Of a stretch of DNA of 64,000 bases, positions 1 through 9,788 are shown piece after piece. Where the stretch lies: contig JAUJEO010000020.1 of assembly GCA_030762175.1 (NCBI GenBank), positions 145,776-209,775 on the forward strand, read 5' to 3'. A program made the translations under genes and the position numbers. The first letter of the stretch is position 1. Every line of letters begins with the position of its first letter. Source of the stretch: Metallyticus violacea. Taxonomy: Eukaryota; Arthropoda; Insecta; Mantodea; Metallyticidae. Below the pieces are notes generated by a model, which did no database searches, was not told the origin of the DNA, and was given only the letters and a program-made list of their open reading frames with translations.

Positions 1-247
1 CGTTCTCGAAAGCCTATGGGAGCCTTTTTAGTAGGCTCTTCCAGGCGCACGATCTGGTGGCGAAAAGAGGCGAGGCGAGGCGAGGCAAGCCAAACTCAAG
101 TTATAGTGCGGAACAGTGAGCCTAGGGGCCTTTCTCGCGTAGCGAATACAGAGGCAAGCCGAACAGAAAGGCTCGCAAAGATTTCGGGTCGTGGAAGATT
201 GCCGCTGGAAGTATCGTGACTAGTAGCTCCCATGGGAAGAAATTGTT

Positions 248-263
248 GGCCCTGAAAAGGGCC
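248..263 (-). terminator. Histone mRNA 3' stem-loop of H4 (unit 1)
   Basis: Transcript-sense GGCCCTTTTCAGGGCC: a 6-bp stem and a TTTC loop, matching the metazoan histone consensus bound by SLBP for cleavage without polyadenylation. It lies 54 nt after the H4 stop and is preceded by an A-rich stretch. Confidence 0.97.
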
Positions 264-317
264 GTTTTTTGTTGATCGGTCTCTCTGCAAGAGTCGTGCG
301 ATGAGTGGCAGGGAGAC

Positions 318-1266
<949 letters not shown>

Positions 1267-1327
1267 GCTGTCGGCCACAAATGGCAACTCGCCCTAGTGA
1301 GTGTGGCGGCCCCCCCCCCCCAAAAAC

Positions 1328-1343
1328 GGCCCTTTTCAGGGCC
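1328..1343 (+). terminator. Histone mRNA 3' stem-loop of H3 (unit 1)
   Basis: GGCCCTTTTCAGGGCC, the same stem and loop as H4, 61 nt after the stop. It is followed by a purine-rich GAGGGAAAGTG that could be the histone downstream element paired by U7 snRNA. Confidence 0.97.
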
Positions 1344-1999
1344 AACATTAGTCTCGGTTTGAGGGAAAGTGCGGGAATTTTCTCCAGCGCGATGGAACGT
1401 GGCCTGGTTACGGAGATGCCGAGCGAAAACTTGCCCTTACCCCGCAGTACAAGTTGTGTACCAAGAGTGATGGAGCAGAAGTCCCTTAATTTCCTGTTTG
1501 CGTGACCGCACGTAAAAGTGTAAATGTTGCATGCTATAATTTAATTCCCCCACTGTGATGTAATGTAACCTACGCGTCTTAGATTAGTGGCTGCAGTGTG
1601 TCGTTCCTCATTGCGGAAATGCTAGGAAAACTGTGGACGCAGTGCTTGGCTCTCGCCTCTTTTTCGTATATGCAAGTAAATCGCTGTAATGTTGGGGATA
1701 TCTCCTTTGATTGAAGCAGAAGGAGAGAAATAAACGGCAGGAAAAAAAAAAAAAAAAAAAAAAAATGTATATGTACATAAATCGTCAATATGAATTTATA
1801 GTGCATCACATGCGCGGTACTATGTTTGGGAGTAAATGGTGGCAAAACTCCTTTAACACCAACGGGGAGAGACCACTAGTGCTTGAGGATTCGAACCCAG
1901 TACCTCCATAACTATAGCATGAAGCTCTAACCGCAACAAGTCCACGTCGGATAGGGGTCGTCCGGGGATGGCTACTGCCCTTCGGGAACGCGGCGTGAT
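1344..1999. other. H3-H1 spacer (unit 1): retroposed-looking poly(A) and tRNA-like relic
   Basis: No coding gene recognised. An AATAAA at about 1727 is followed by about 24 A residues at 1742-1765, which looks like the tail of an old polyadenylated retrocopy, although an expanded A tract is also possible. At 1862-1960 the minus strand resembles a tRNA: a B-box-like GGGTTCGAATCC (complement of 1887-1898) and an A-box-like GGTTAGAGC about 30-40 nt before it. Confidence 0.6.
1862..1960 (-). repeat. tRNA-like / tRNA-derived SINE relic (unit 1)
   Basis: The minus strand has a near-perfect Pol III B box (complement of 1887-1898) and a GGTTAGAGC D-arm-like sequence (complement of about 1924-1934). 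The T-stem and acceptor stem do not pair properly, so this is not a functional tRNA gene. It is best read as a decayed tRNA pseudogene or SINE head. The same sequence recurs in units 2 and 3. Confidence 0.4.
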
Positions 2000-2015
2000 G
2001 GCCCTGATAAGGGCC
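2000..2015 (-). terminator. Histone mRNA 3' stem-loop of H1 (unit 1)
   Basis: Transcript-sense GGCCCTTATCAGGGCC. The stem is as in the core histones, but the loop is TATC instead of TTTC, which still fits the UHUH loop consensus. It lies 77 nt after the H1 stop. In unit 1 the base just 5' of the stem differs from units 2 and 3 (no C before GGCCC). Confidence 0.95.
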
Positions 2016-2092
2016 TTTTTTTTTCCCCCCACCTTCCCGGGGGATGGGGACAGCGAGAGAAGGGCTGCGGCCCTGGTCGGGTGCGTGGTGAC

Positions 2093-2722
2093 TCACTTCT
2101 TCTTGGAGCTTGCTTTCTTGGGCGCCTTCGCCTTCGCAGCCTTCTTGGGCTTTGGGGCCTTGGGCTTCTTGGTGGGCATCTTGGTAGCTTTCTTCGCCTT
2201 GGAAGGGGCCTTCTTCGGCTTGGCCACTGCAGGTGCCCTCTTCTTGTCGGACGGCTTCTTGGCAGCTTTTTTGGGGGACGCTTTGGATGCGGACCTCTTC
2301 ATCTTGCCAGAGGATGCTGCTTTCTTCTCCTTGGGCGCTGCCGGCCTGCCCCGGGAAGGCGCTGCGGACACGGCGGACTTCTCGGGCTTCGCTGCCGAGG
2401 CGAGCTTGAAGGAGCCGGAAGCCCCCTTGCCCTTGGTCTGCACGAGTTCCCCGGAGGCCACGGCCGCTTTCAGGTACTTCTTGATGAAAGGTGCCAACTT
2501 CTCGGAGTCGGCCTTGTAGTTTGCGGCGATGTATTTCTTGATGGCCTGCAGGGAAGAGCCACCCCTCTCCTTGAGGCTCTTGATGGCATTACTCACCATC
2601 TCGGACGTGCGGGGGTGTGCAGGCTTCGACCTGGGCTTCTTCGCCGAAGAGGCCTTGGCCTTCTTCGGCGAAGTCTGTGCAGGAGCTGCTGCGGGTGCTG
2701 TGGCTGCGGCGGTGTCTGCCAT
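2093..2722 (-). CDS. H1: Linker histone H1 (unit 1)
   Basis: Linker histone that binds the nucleosome dyad and linker DNA and compacts chromatin. The 209-residue protein has the three classical parts: an Ala/Pro/Lys-rich N-terminal tail (residues 1-36, with an SPKK phosphorylation motif near 18), a winged-helix globular domain (about 37-110, from [15 protein letters not shown] to ASGSFKLA), and a Lys/Ala/Pro-rich C-terminal tail with a further SPKK and many PKKA motifs. At 209 residues it is shorter than the Drosophila H1. The ATG at 2722 opens [10 protein letters not shown]. The stop is TGA and the stem-loop follows. No clear TATA box is seen upstream. The gene lies on the same strand as H4, 5S and H2B. 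All three copies encode the same protein. Confidence 0.98.
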   Translation of the reverse strand: MADTAAATAPAAAPAQTSPKKAKASSAKKPRSKPAHPRTSEMVSNAIKSLKERGGSSLQAIKKYIAANYKADSEKLAPFIKKYLKAAVASGELVQTKGKGASGSFKLASAAKPEKSAVSAAPSRGRPAAPKEKKAASSGKMKRSASKASPKKAAKKPSDKKRAPAVAKPKKAPSKAKKATKMPTKKPKAPKPKKAAKAKAPKKASSKKK

Positions 2723-3731
2723 TGCGATCGGCGCAATTTTGGGGCGAGCCCCCCAGTGACCCGGACACGGACCTCTCAGAAAACGCCAGCAAGCTGCCGA
2801 CAGGTCGCGCGCGCGGCCACGAGCCAGTGGCGTGCTTCCTCACTTGGTTTGTACCCTGTTCACGAAGCCCCTCGTGCCATGCGCCGTTGCCTCGGGGCTG
2901 CGCTGCATGCCTCGAAGATTGGGGATGCAGCAGGGCGCGAAGCGGAAGCCCTCGGAGGAAACCTCTCTGCTGGGGAAGCTTGCGAATTAAGCCCTGCATT
3001 CCGGGTCCGGTCCGCACCCTGCGCGGGTTCCTCGCGTGGGAGGACTGAACGGGGTCCCGAAGAGGGATGGCCCTTGGGGGGCGAGTAGCTCCAACCTTTG
3101 GCTGTTGCCATGCGGAGCGAGCCTCGGCCAGGTGCTACCTTCCTGGCTGTGAAGGTTTGCAAACGTTGGCCTGCATCGAACACAAATTCTGGCGAGGAGA
3201 ACGGCGAAGCAGCGAATCTCGCTGTGCAAGGACCTGTCTGGTCGAGCATCGGTCGCGGCTCCCGCGAGGAAGGGTCGGTGGAAAAGGGCTGCCGCAGTTT
3301 GCTCGTAGGGCAGAGGGGTCGTTGCAATTCTTTGGACCAATTTCTAGCCGTTGACTGCACGATGTCGCGTGTAGCATGCCATTTTCCCCGTCCCATTGAA
3401 ATGCAGGGGGTGAAAATTTGTGGGGAAAAGACTTGTTTTAATTGCGTCGTAAGTAACGGTAGAAGGGACTCATTATGCCTTATGTTCTGCACACAGAGGC
3501 TGGATGGCGCAATGGCGGCAGCACGATCCACCCAGATGAGGAGATTAAAATGGGGACTGCTGTGCTGCACGGTGATGGAGCGTGGTCATCGGGCGAGGCC
3601 GTGTGTCACAAGCCGAGCAGCAGCACCAGGAGGAGGAGGAAGAAGAAGAAGAAGAAGAAGAAGGCGGCAACATCTGCAAAACCTATGCACCAACACCGGT
3701 CGGCACTAAAGGTGAGTAAGGGTAAGGGGGG

Positions 3732-3780
<49 letters not shown>

Positions 3781-4287
3781 TGTTAAGAAATGGGCAGTGC
3801 AGATGGCACGTGATGCTCTTAAATGAATCTGGTAATTGTAAGGGATACACATTTAAAGTACGATGGCAGGCGGGGGATGAACGTGTAGAATGCCAGCGGG
3901 ACGTGGCTTGCATTTAGAGCGAGTGGCTGAAAATGCCTGGGCAGCAAAGCGGTAGGCTGACTGCAACTGCACGGTGAAACTGTGGTATGCCGAGCAGCAA
4001 AAGCGAGAGGGTGAGGCATAGTGGTGGTGGTGGTCGAATGCCATGTTCATCATCATCATCATGATCATGATCATCGCCGCCGCCGCCACCACCACCACTA
4101 CCAGGACTAGTATCAGAAGTGAATGCGGAAGATGCCTGGATCAGGAATGAAAGAAAAAAGAAAAGGAAAGAAAGGAGAAAAGAATAGGGATTTACCGCTA
4201 CAGTATATCACAGTAATGCATTATTTGCTTGTTGTGATGTAGAGAAGAAGGATGAGGGGGAGGGGAAAAAAAAAAAAAGAAACAAAT
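2723..4287. other. H1-5S spacer (unit 1)
   Basis: The first 600 bp upstream of H1 is GC-rich and presumably contains the H1 promoter; no TATA box or H1-specific AC box could be identified with confidence. 2724-2740 is the empty counterpart of the unit 3 retroelement site. About 3465-3600 is a diverged duplicate of 13640-13780. A GAA tract lies at about 3640-3663, a poly(A) of about 46 nt at 3732-3777, and CAT/GTG/CCG triplet runs at 4020-4100. No convincing gene. Confidence 0.6.
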
Positions 4288-4405
4288 GCCAACGGCACGT
4301 GGTGTTCCCAAGCGGTCACCCATCCAAGTACTGACCACGCCCAATGCTGCTTAACTTCGGTGATCGGACGAGAACCGGTGTATTCAGCATGGTATGGCCG
4401 TTGGC
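4288..4405 (-). rRNA. 5S rRNA: 5S ribosomal RNA (unit 1)
   Basis: A 118-nt 5S rRNA gene. The minus strand starts GCCAACGGCCATACCATG and ends GTGCCGTTGGC, so the 5' and 3' ends pair as helix I. The internal Pol III promoter is visible: an A-box/intermediate region around AGCAGCATTGGGCGTGG and a C box GGATGGGTGACCGCTTGG. Seven nucleotides after the 3' end comes a run of about 12 T on the transcribed strand, a strong Pol III terminator. A TTTAAA sits about 15-20 bp upstream. The gene looks intact and is repeated in every unit. 5S genes linked to histone repeats are known from some crustaceans. Confidence 0.97.
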
Positions 4406-4829
4406 ATTGGCCAGGCTGCTTTAAATGGTATTTGGGAGGTGGAATTAGAAGACGGGTGATATAACTCACCAGATACTTGCTGTCGGAACCGAGACTGCAA
4501 GCATAGATTGTTACCCAATACTGCAATTAGAGCATAAAAATGTGTTGTTGTTGGAGGAAATGAGCACGTGTTAGGACCATTGTAGCAACGCGATCTATTC
4601 ATGAGGCAGGGGACGTAAAACATCAGAAATGAGCTATGTTCAGGAGCAAGAGAAAAACAGTAAACATGCTATGACCAAAGTCGCCATATTAGTATTACAG
4701 AGGAATGGGGAGGGGGGAAAAGACATACACACGTGCGCATGCACAGAGACGGGTTGAAGGAATGTTTTTCTTTCCCCTGACTCCTTTTTTTGTCTTTTTC
4801 TTTTTTATCTTCCCCCCATAGAAGCAGCT
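4406..4829. other. Region between 5S gene and monomer array (unit 1)
   Basis: Upstream flank of the 5S gene. It is AT-rich towards its right end, with a pyrimidine-rich stretch at about 4765-4817. No gene or further RNA recognised. Confidence 0.5.
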
Positions 4830-5603
4830 AAATGACATGACATCAAAACCACTGTTTTTCAAGAGTAGCTAGTGTTTTAGTGTATAATTAGTGTCTGTTA
4901 AACCACTCTACAGTTTAGTATGTAATAATTATGCATTTTAGGTTAGGTGCCACATGTTGGCGATGGTGCTAGATAGAATTATTTACTGAGCAATACGAAA
5001 AGGCACATCAAGATGGAAGGTGTCGCACAAAAAGACCTTGGGGGCGTAAAAAAATAATAATAATAAAAAGTAGTAGTAGTAGTAGTAATAATCATAATCA
5101 TCATAATTATAATGGCAATGATGGGGATAAATGTTGGCGGTGGAGAAGGAATAAATCCAGAATGATGGGGGCGGGGGGGAAGGAAGGAAGGAAGAATGAA
5201 TAAAACATGTACAGTTGTAAGGCGAGGCGAAGAGGGGGGGAGGAAGAATGAAAATAGAACATTAGTTTTTTGGTATCAGCTAAATAACGTAAAGCCGTAA
5301 CTATTTATTGTTTTTGAACAGTATTTAGTGTTTCAGTGCATAAATAAGTGCGCATTTAGCTGCTGTCCATTTTAGCTTCTAATAACTTAATTATGCATTT
5401 TATGTGCCACGTAGAATTATTCACCGAGCAATATGATTAGGCACAGCAAGATGTAAGGTGTGGCGAGAGAAACAGAGACACACACACACGCGTGCATGCG
5501 CGCGGAAGATTTGGCAAAAAGGGGAATGGCAAAGAAGAAAGAAAGACACGCACGCATGGGATTAGAAAGAACAAAGATGACAGATTGTGTGTGTGTGTGT
5601 GTG

Positions 5604-5657
<54 letters not shown>

Positions 5658-6070
5658 CCTAAATGAAGTAATATTTGTAGTGTTTGAAGAGTATTTAGTG
5701 CTTTAGTGCATTATTAGTGCCTATTAAGCTGCATCTCCAGTTTTGTTCCTAATTACTTAATTTTGCATATTATGCTTTTTAGGTTAGGTATCATGCATTG
5801 GTGATGGGAGTAGATAGAACTATTTACTCAGCAATGTGAATAGGTACAGCAACATTGCAGAGAAAGCCTTGGTGGCAAAAAGTAATTATATTTATAATCA
5901 TAATGACCATTATGATGATAAATGTTGGTGGTGGAGAAGACACACACGTGGAAGGTGTGGCAAAAGAAAGGAAATAAAAATGTTATGAAGATGTTGAAGG
6001 TTGGTGCGGACGAAGGAATAAATCCACAACTTGGTGGAAACGTTTTGTATGTGTGTGTGTGTGTGTGTGT

Positions 6071-6106
<36 letters not shown>

Positions 6107-8076
6107 CGTGGTGGTGGCTAAATAATGTAACAACATCACTATTTATTGCTTTTGAAAAATATTTAGTGTTTTAGTGCATAATTAGTACCTATGGAGCTGC
6201 TGGACAGTTTAGTTACTAATTACTTAATTCTGCATTTTAGGTTAGGTGGCACATGTTGTCGATGGTGCTACATAGAATAATTTACTCAGCAATGTGATTA
6301 AGCACACAAAGATGTAAGGTTTGGCAAGAGGGAGGGAGGGAGGGAGGAAGGAAGGAAGGAAGGAAGGAAGGAAGGAAGGAAGGAAGGAAGGAAGACATGC
6401 GCACATGCGGATGGTGTGGCTGAGAGATGCAGGGGGGAAGAGAAGAAAATGAAAGAATATTAAGGTTGGTTTTTAAAGAAGAAAGAAATCTGCAACATTA
6501 GGTTTTATTTTTTGTTTTTTTTCCCCCCAGCTAAATGTTTTGGCATTTGTTTTTGAAGAATATTTGGTGTTTTAGTGCCTGTGATTCCGCTCTACAATTT
6601 TTAGGTTCTAATGACTTAATTATGGTTTTTAGGTTAGTTACCATGCATTGGCAATGGTGCTACATTCAGTTATTTACTGAGCAAATGATTAGGCATGGCA
6701 AGAGAAAGAACAGGATAAGGCGAGGAAGAGAGAGGGAGTCACGTTGGTATAAAAAAAAAAAAAACACCACACACTTCAATCATGGTGATAAATGTTGGTG
6801 GTGGAGAAGACACACACGTGGAAGGTGTGGCAAAAGAAAGGAAATAAAAATGTTATGAAGATGAAGGTTGGTGCGGACGAAGGAATAAATCCACAACTTG
6901 GTGGAAACTTTTTAAATGGTGGTGGTGGTGGTGGTGGCTAAATAATGTAACATCATCACTATTTATTGCTTTTGAAAAATATTTAGTGTTTTAGTGCATA
7001 ATTAGTACCTATGGAGCTGCTGGACAGTTTACTTACTAATTACTTAATTATGCATTTTAGGTTAGGTGCCGCGTGTTGCAGATGGCACTAAATCAAAACT
7101 ATTTAGTGAGCAATACGAATAGGAACATCATGATGGAAGGTGTTGCACAAAAAGACCTTGGGGGCATAAAAAATATTATAATAAAAAAAATAGTGATGAT
7201 AATCGTACAAAAACTAGTAGTAGTAGTAGGAGTAAGGATGATGGGGATAAATCAATCCAGAACATGGGGGCAGGAAGGAATGAAGTAAGGAACACACAGG
7301 CACAGATGTAATGTGAAGCAAAGAGGGGTGAGGGGGAAGAAGAAAGAATGAAAATAAAAGATAAAGAAGGTGATGAAGGTTGGTGTTAAAGAACTAAAAA
7401 ATTTACAACATTGGTTTTGTGAGTGTGTGTGTGTGTGTGTGTGGTAGCAGCTAAATAACGCAAACTCATATAATATTTATTATTTTTGAACAGTATATAG
7501 CATTTAAGTGCCCAAATAGCCGCTCTACAGTTTTGTTTTTAATAAATTAATTATGCATTTTAGGTTGGGTGGCACATGCTGTCGATGGTGCTACATAGAA
7601 TAATTTACTCAGCAATGTGATTAAGCACAGCAAGATGTAAGGTTTGGCAAGAGGGAGGGATGGAGGGAGGGAGGGAGGAAGGAAGGAACGAAGGAAGGAA
7701 GGAAGGAAGACATGCGCACAGGCAGATGGTGTGGCTGAGAGATGCAGGGGGGAAGAGAAGAAAATGAAAGAATATTAAGGTTGGTTTTTAAAGAAGAAAG
7801 AAATCTGCAACATTAGGTTTTTTTTGTTGTTGTTGTTGTTGTTTTTTTTTTTCCAGCTAAATGTCCTGGCATTTGTTTTTGAAGAATATTTGGTGTTTTA
7901 GTGCCTGTGATTCTGCTCTACAATTTTTAGTTTCTAATGACTTAATTATGGTTTTTAGGTTAGTTACCATGCATTGGCAATGGTGCTACATTCAGTTATT
8001 TACTGAGCAAATGATTAGGCATGGCAAGAACAGGATAAGGTGAGGAAGAGAGAGGGAGTCACGCTGGTATGTTATT

Positions 8077-8113
<37 letters not shown>

Positions 8114-8576
8114 ACAACAACTTCTAAATTTTGGTGGTGGAGAAGACACACACCTGGAAGGTGTGGCAAAAGAAAGGAAATAAAAAAATGTTATGAAGAT
8201 GATGAAGGTTGGTGCGGATGAAGGAATAAATGCACAACTTGGTGGAAACTTTTTTTTTTTATTTATTTATTTTTTTTTTTATGGTGGTGGTGGTGGCGGC
8301 TAAATAATGTAACATCATCACTATTTATTGCTTTTGAAAAATATTTAGTGTTTTAGTGCATAATTAGTACCTATGGAGCTGCTGGACAGTTTAGTTACTT
8401 ATTACTTAATTATGCATTTTAGGTTAGGTGCCGCGTGTTGGCGATGGGGCTAAATAAAAACTATTTAGTGAGCAATACGAATAGGAACATCATGATGGAA
8501 GGTGTTGCACAAAAAGGCCTTGGGGGCATAAAAAATATTATAATAAAAAAAAAAGTGATGATAATCGTACAAAAAC

Positions 8577-8614
<38 letters not shown>

Positions 8615-9221
8615 ATGATGATGATGGGGACAAATCAATCCAGAACATGGGGGCAGGAAGGAACACACAGGCACAGATGTAAGGTGAAGCAAAGAGGGGT
8701 GAGGGGGAAGAAGAAAGAACGAAAATAAAAGATAAAGAAGGTGATGAAGGTTGGTGTTAAAGAACTAATAAATTTACAACATTGGTTTTGTGAGGGTGGG
8801 TGCGTGGGTGTGTGTGTGTGGTAGCAGCTAAATAACTCAAACTCATATAATATTTATTATTTTTGAACAGTATATAGCCTTTAAGTGCCCAAATAGCCGC
8901 TCTACAGTTTTGTTTCTAATGACTTAATTATGGTTTTTAGGCTAGTTACCATGCATTGGCAATGGTGCTACATTCAGTTATTTACTGAGCAAATGATTAG
9001 GCATGGCAAGGGAAAGAACAGGATAAGGTGAGGAAGGGAGAGGGAGTCACGTTGGTATGAAAAAAAAGAACACCACACACTTCAATCATGGTGATAAAAA
9101 TGTTGGTGGTGGAGAAGACACACACGTGGAAGGTGTGGCAAAAGAAAGGAAATAAAAATGTTATGAAGATGATGTGAAGGTTGGTGCGGACGAAGGAATA
9201 AATGCACAACTTGGCGGAAAC

Positions 9222-9264
<43 letters not shown>

Positions 9265-9776
9265 GGTGGTGGTGGTGGTGGTGGTGGTGGCGGCTAAATA
9301 ATGTAACATCATCACTATTTATTGCTTTTGAAAAATGTTTAGTGTTTTAGTGCATAATTAGTACCTATGGAGGTGCTGGACTGTTTAGTTACTAATGACT
9401 TAATTATGCATTTTAGGTTGGCGATGGAGAAAACGAGAATGGAAAAAAAAAAAAAGTGGGTGAATCCTAATGATGATGATGATGGGGATTAATTTTGGCG
9501 GTGGAGGAGAAATCAATCCACAACATGGGAGCAGGAAGGAAGGAAGGAAGGAAGGAAGGAAGTGAGTAAGTAAGTGAGTAAGTAAGCATGTGAGAAAGAA
9601 ACACATGCGCACAGATGTAAGGCTAAGCAAAGAGGGGAGGGGGGGAAGAAGAAAGATTGAAAATAAAAGATTATGAAGGTGATGAAGGTTGGTGTAAAAG
9701 AACTATTTCATTTTTAACAATTGTTTTTTTTTTTTGTTTGTTTTTTGTGTGGTAGCAGCTAAATAACGCAAACTCA
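4830..9776. repeat. Degenerate tandem monomer array (unit 1)
   Basis: About eleven diverged copies of a 380-520 bp AT-rich monomer. Each has a core reading roughly CTATTTATTG..TTTTGAA..TATTTAGTG, then TTAATTATGCATTTTAGG, then GATGGTGCTA and TTTACTGAGCAA. Cores occur near 4934, 5394, 5778, 6231, 6628, 7052, 7555, 7951, 8415, 8934 and 9410. Between cores are purine-rich tracts, GT, GGT, AGT and GGAA microsatellites and long poly(T). Blocks of three monomers repeat with a period of about 1.33 kb (6231 to 7555, 6628 to 7951, 7052 to 8415). No protein is encoded; the short open frames are shared only because the copies are homologous. Confidence 0.85.
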
Positions 9777-9788
9777 TAACTATCTGTT

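Noticed and set aside
2081..3088. Plus-strand open frame of 335 codons across H1
   Set aside because: It is antisense to the Lys/Ala-rich H1 gene, where the complement rarely has stops. It has low-complexity Gly/Leu/Arg content and no domain.
2860..3570. Minus-strand open frame of 236 codons upstream of H1
   Set aside because: A 2-bp deletion in unit 2 near 24594 breaks the frame although the units are otherwise nearly identical, and no family is recognisable.
5460..9750. Short open frames recurring in the monomer array
   Set aside because: They recur only because monomers are homologous; they contain microsatellite-encoded residues and frames change between copies.
4830..9776. CRISPR-like or phage-type repeat array
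   Set aside because: Repeats are long, diverged and AT-rich in a eukaryotic histone locus; there are no short exact repeats with unique spacers.
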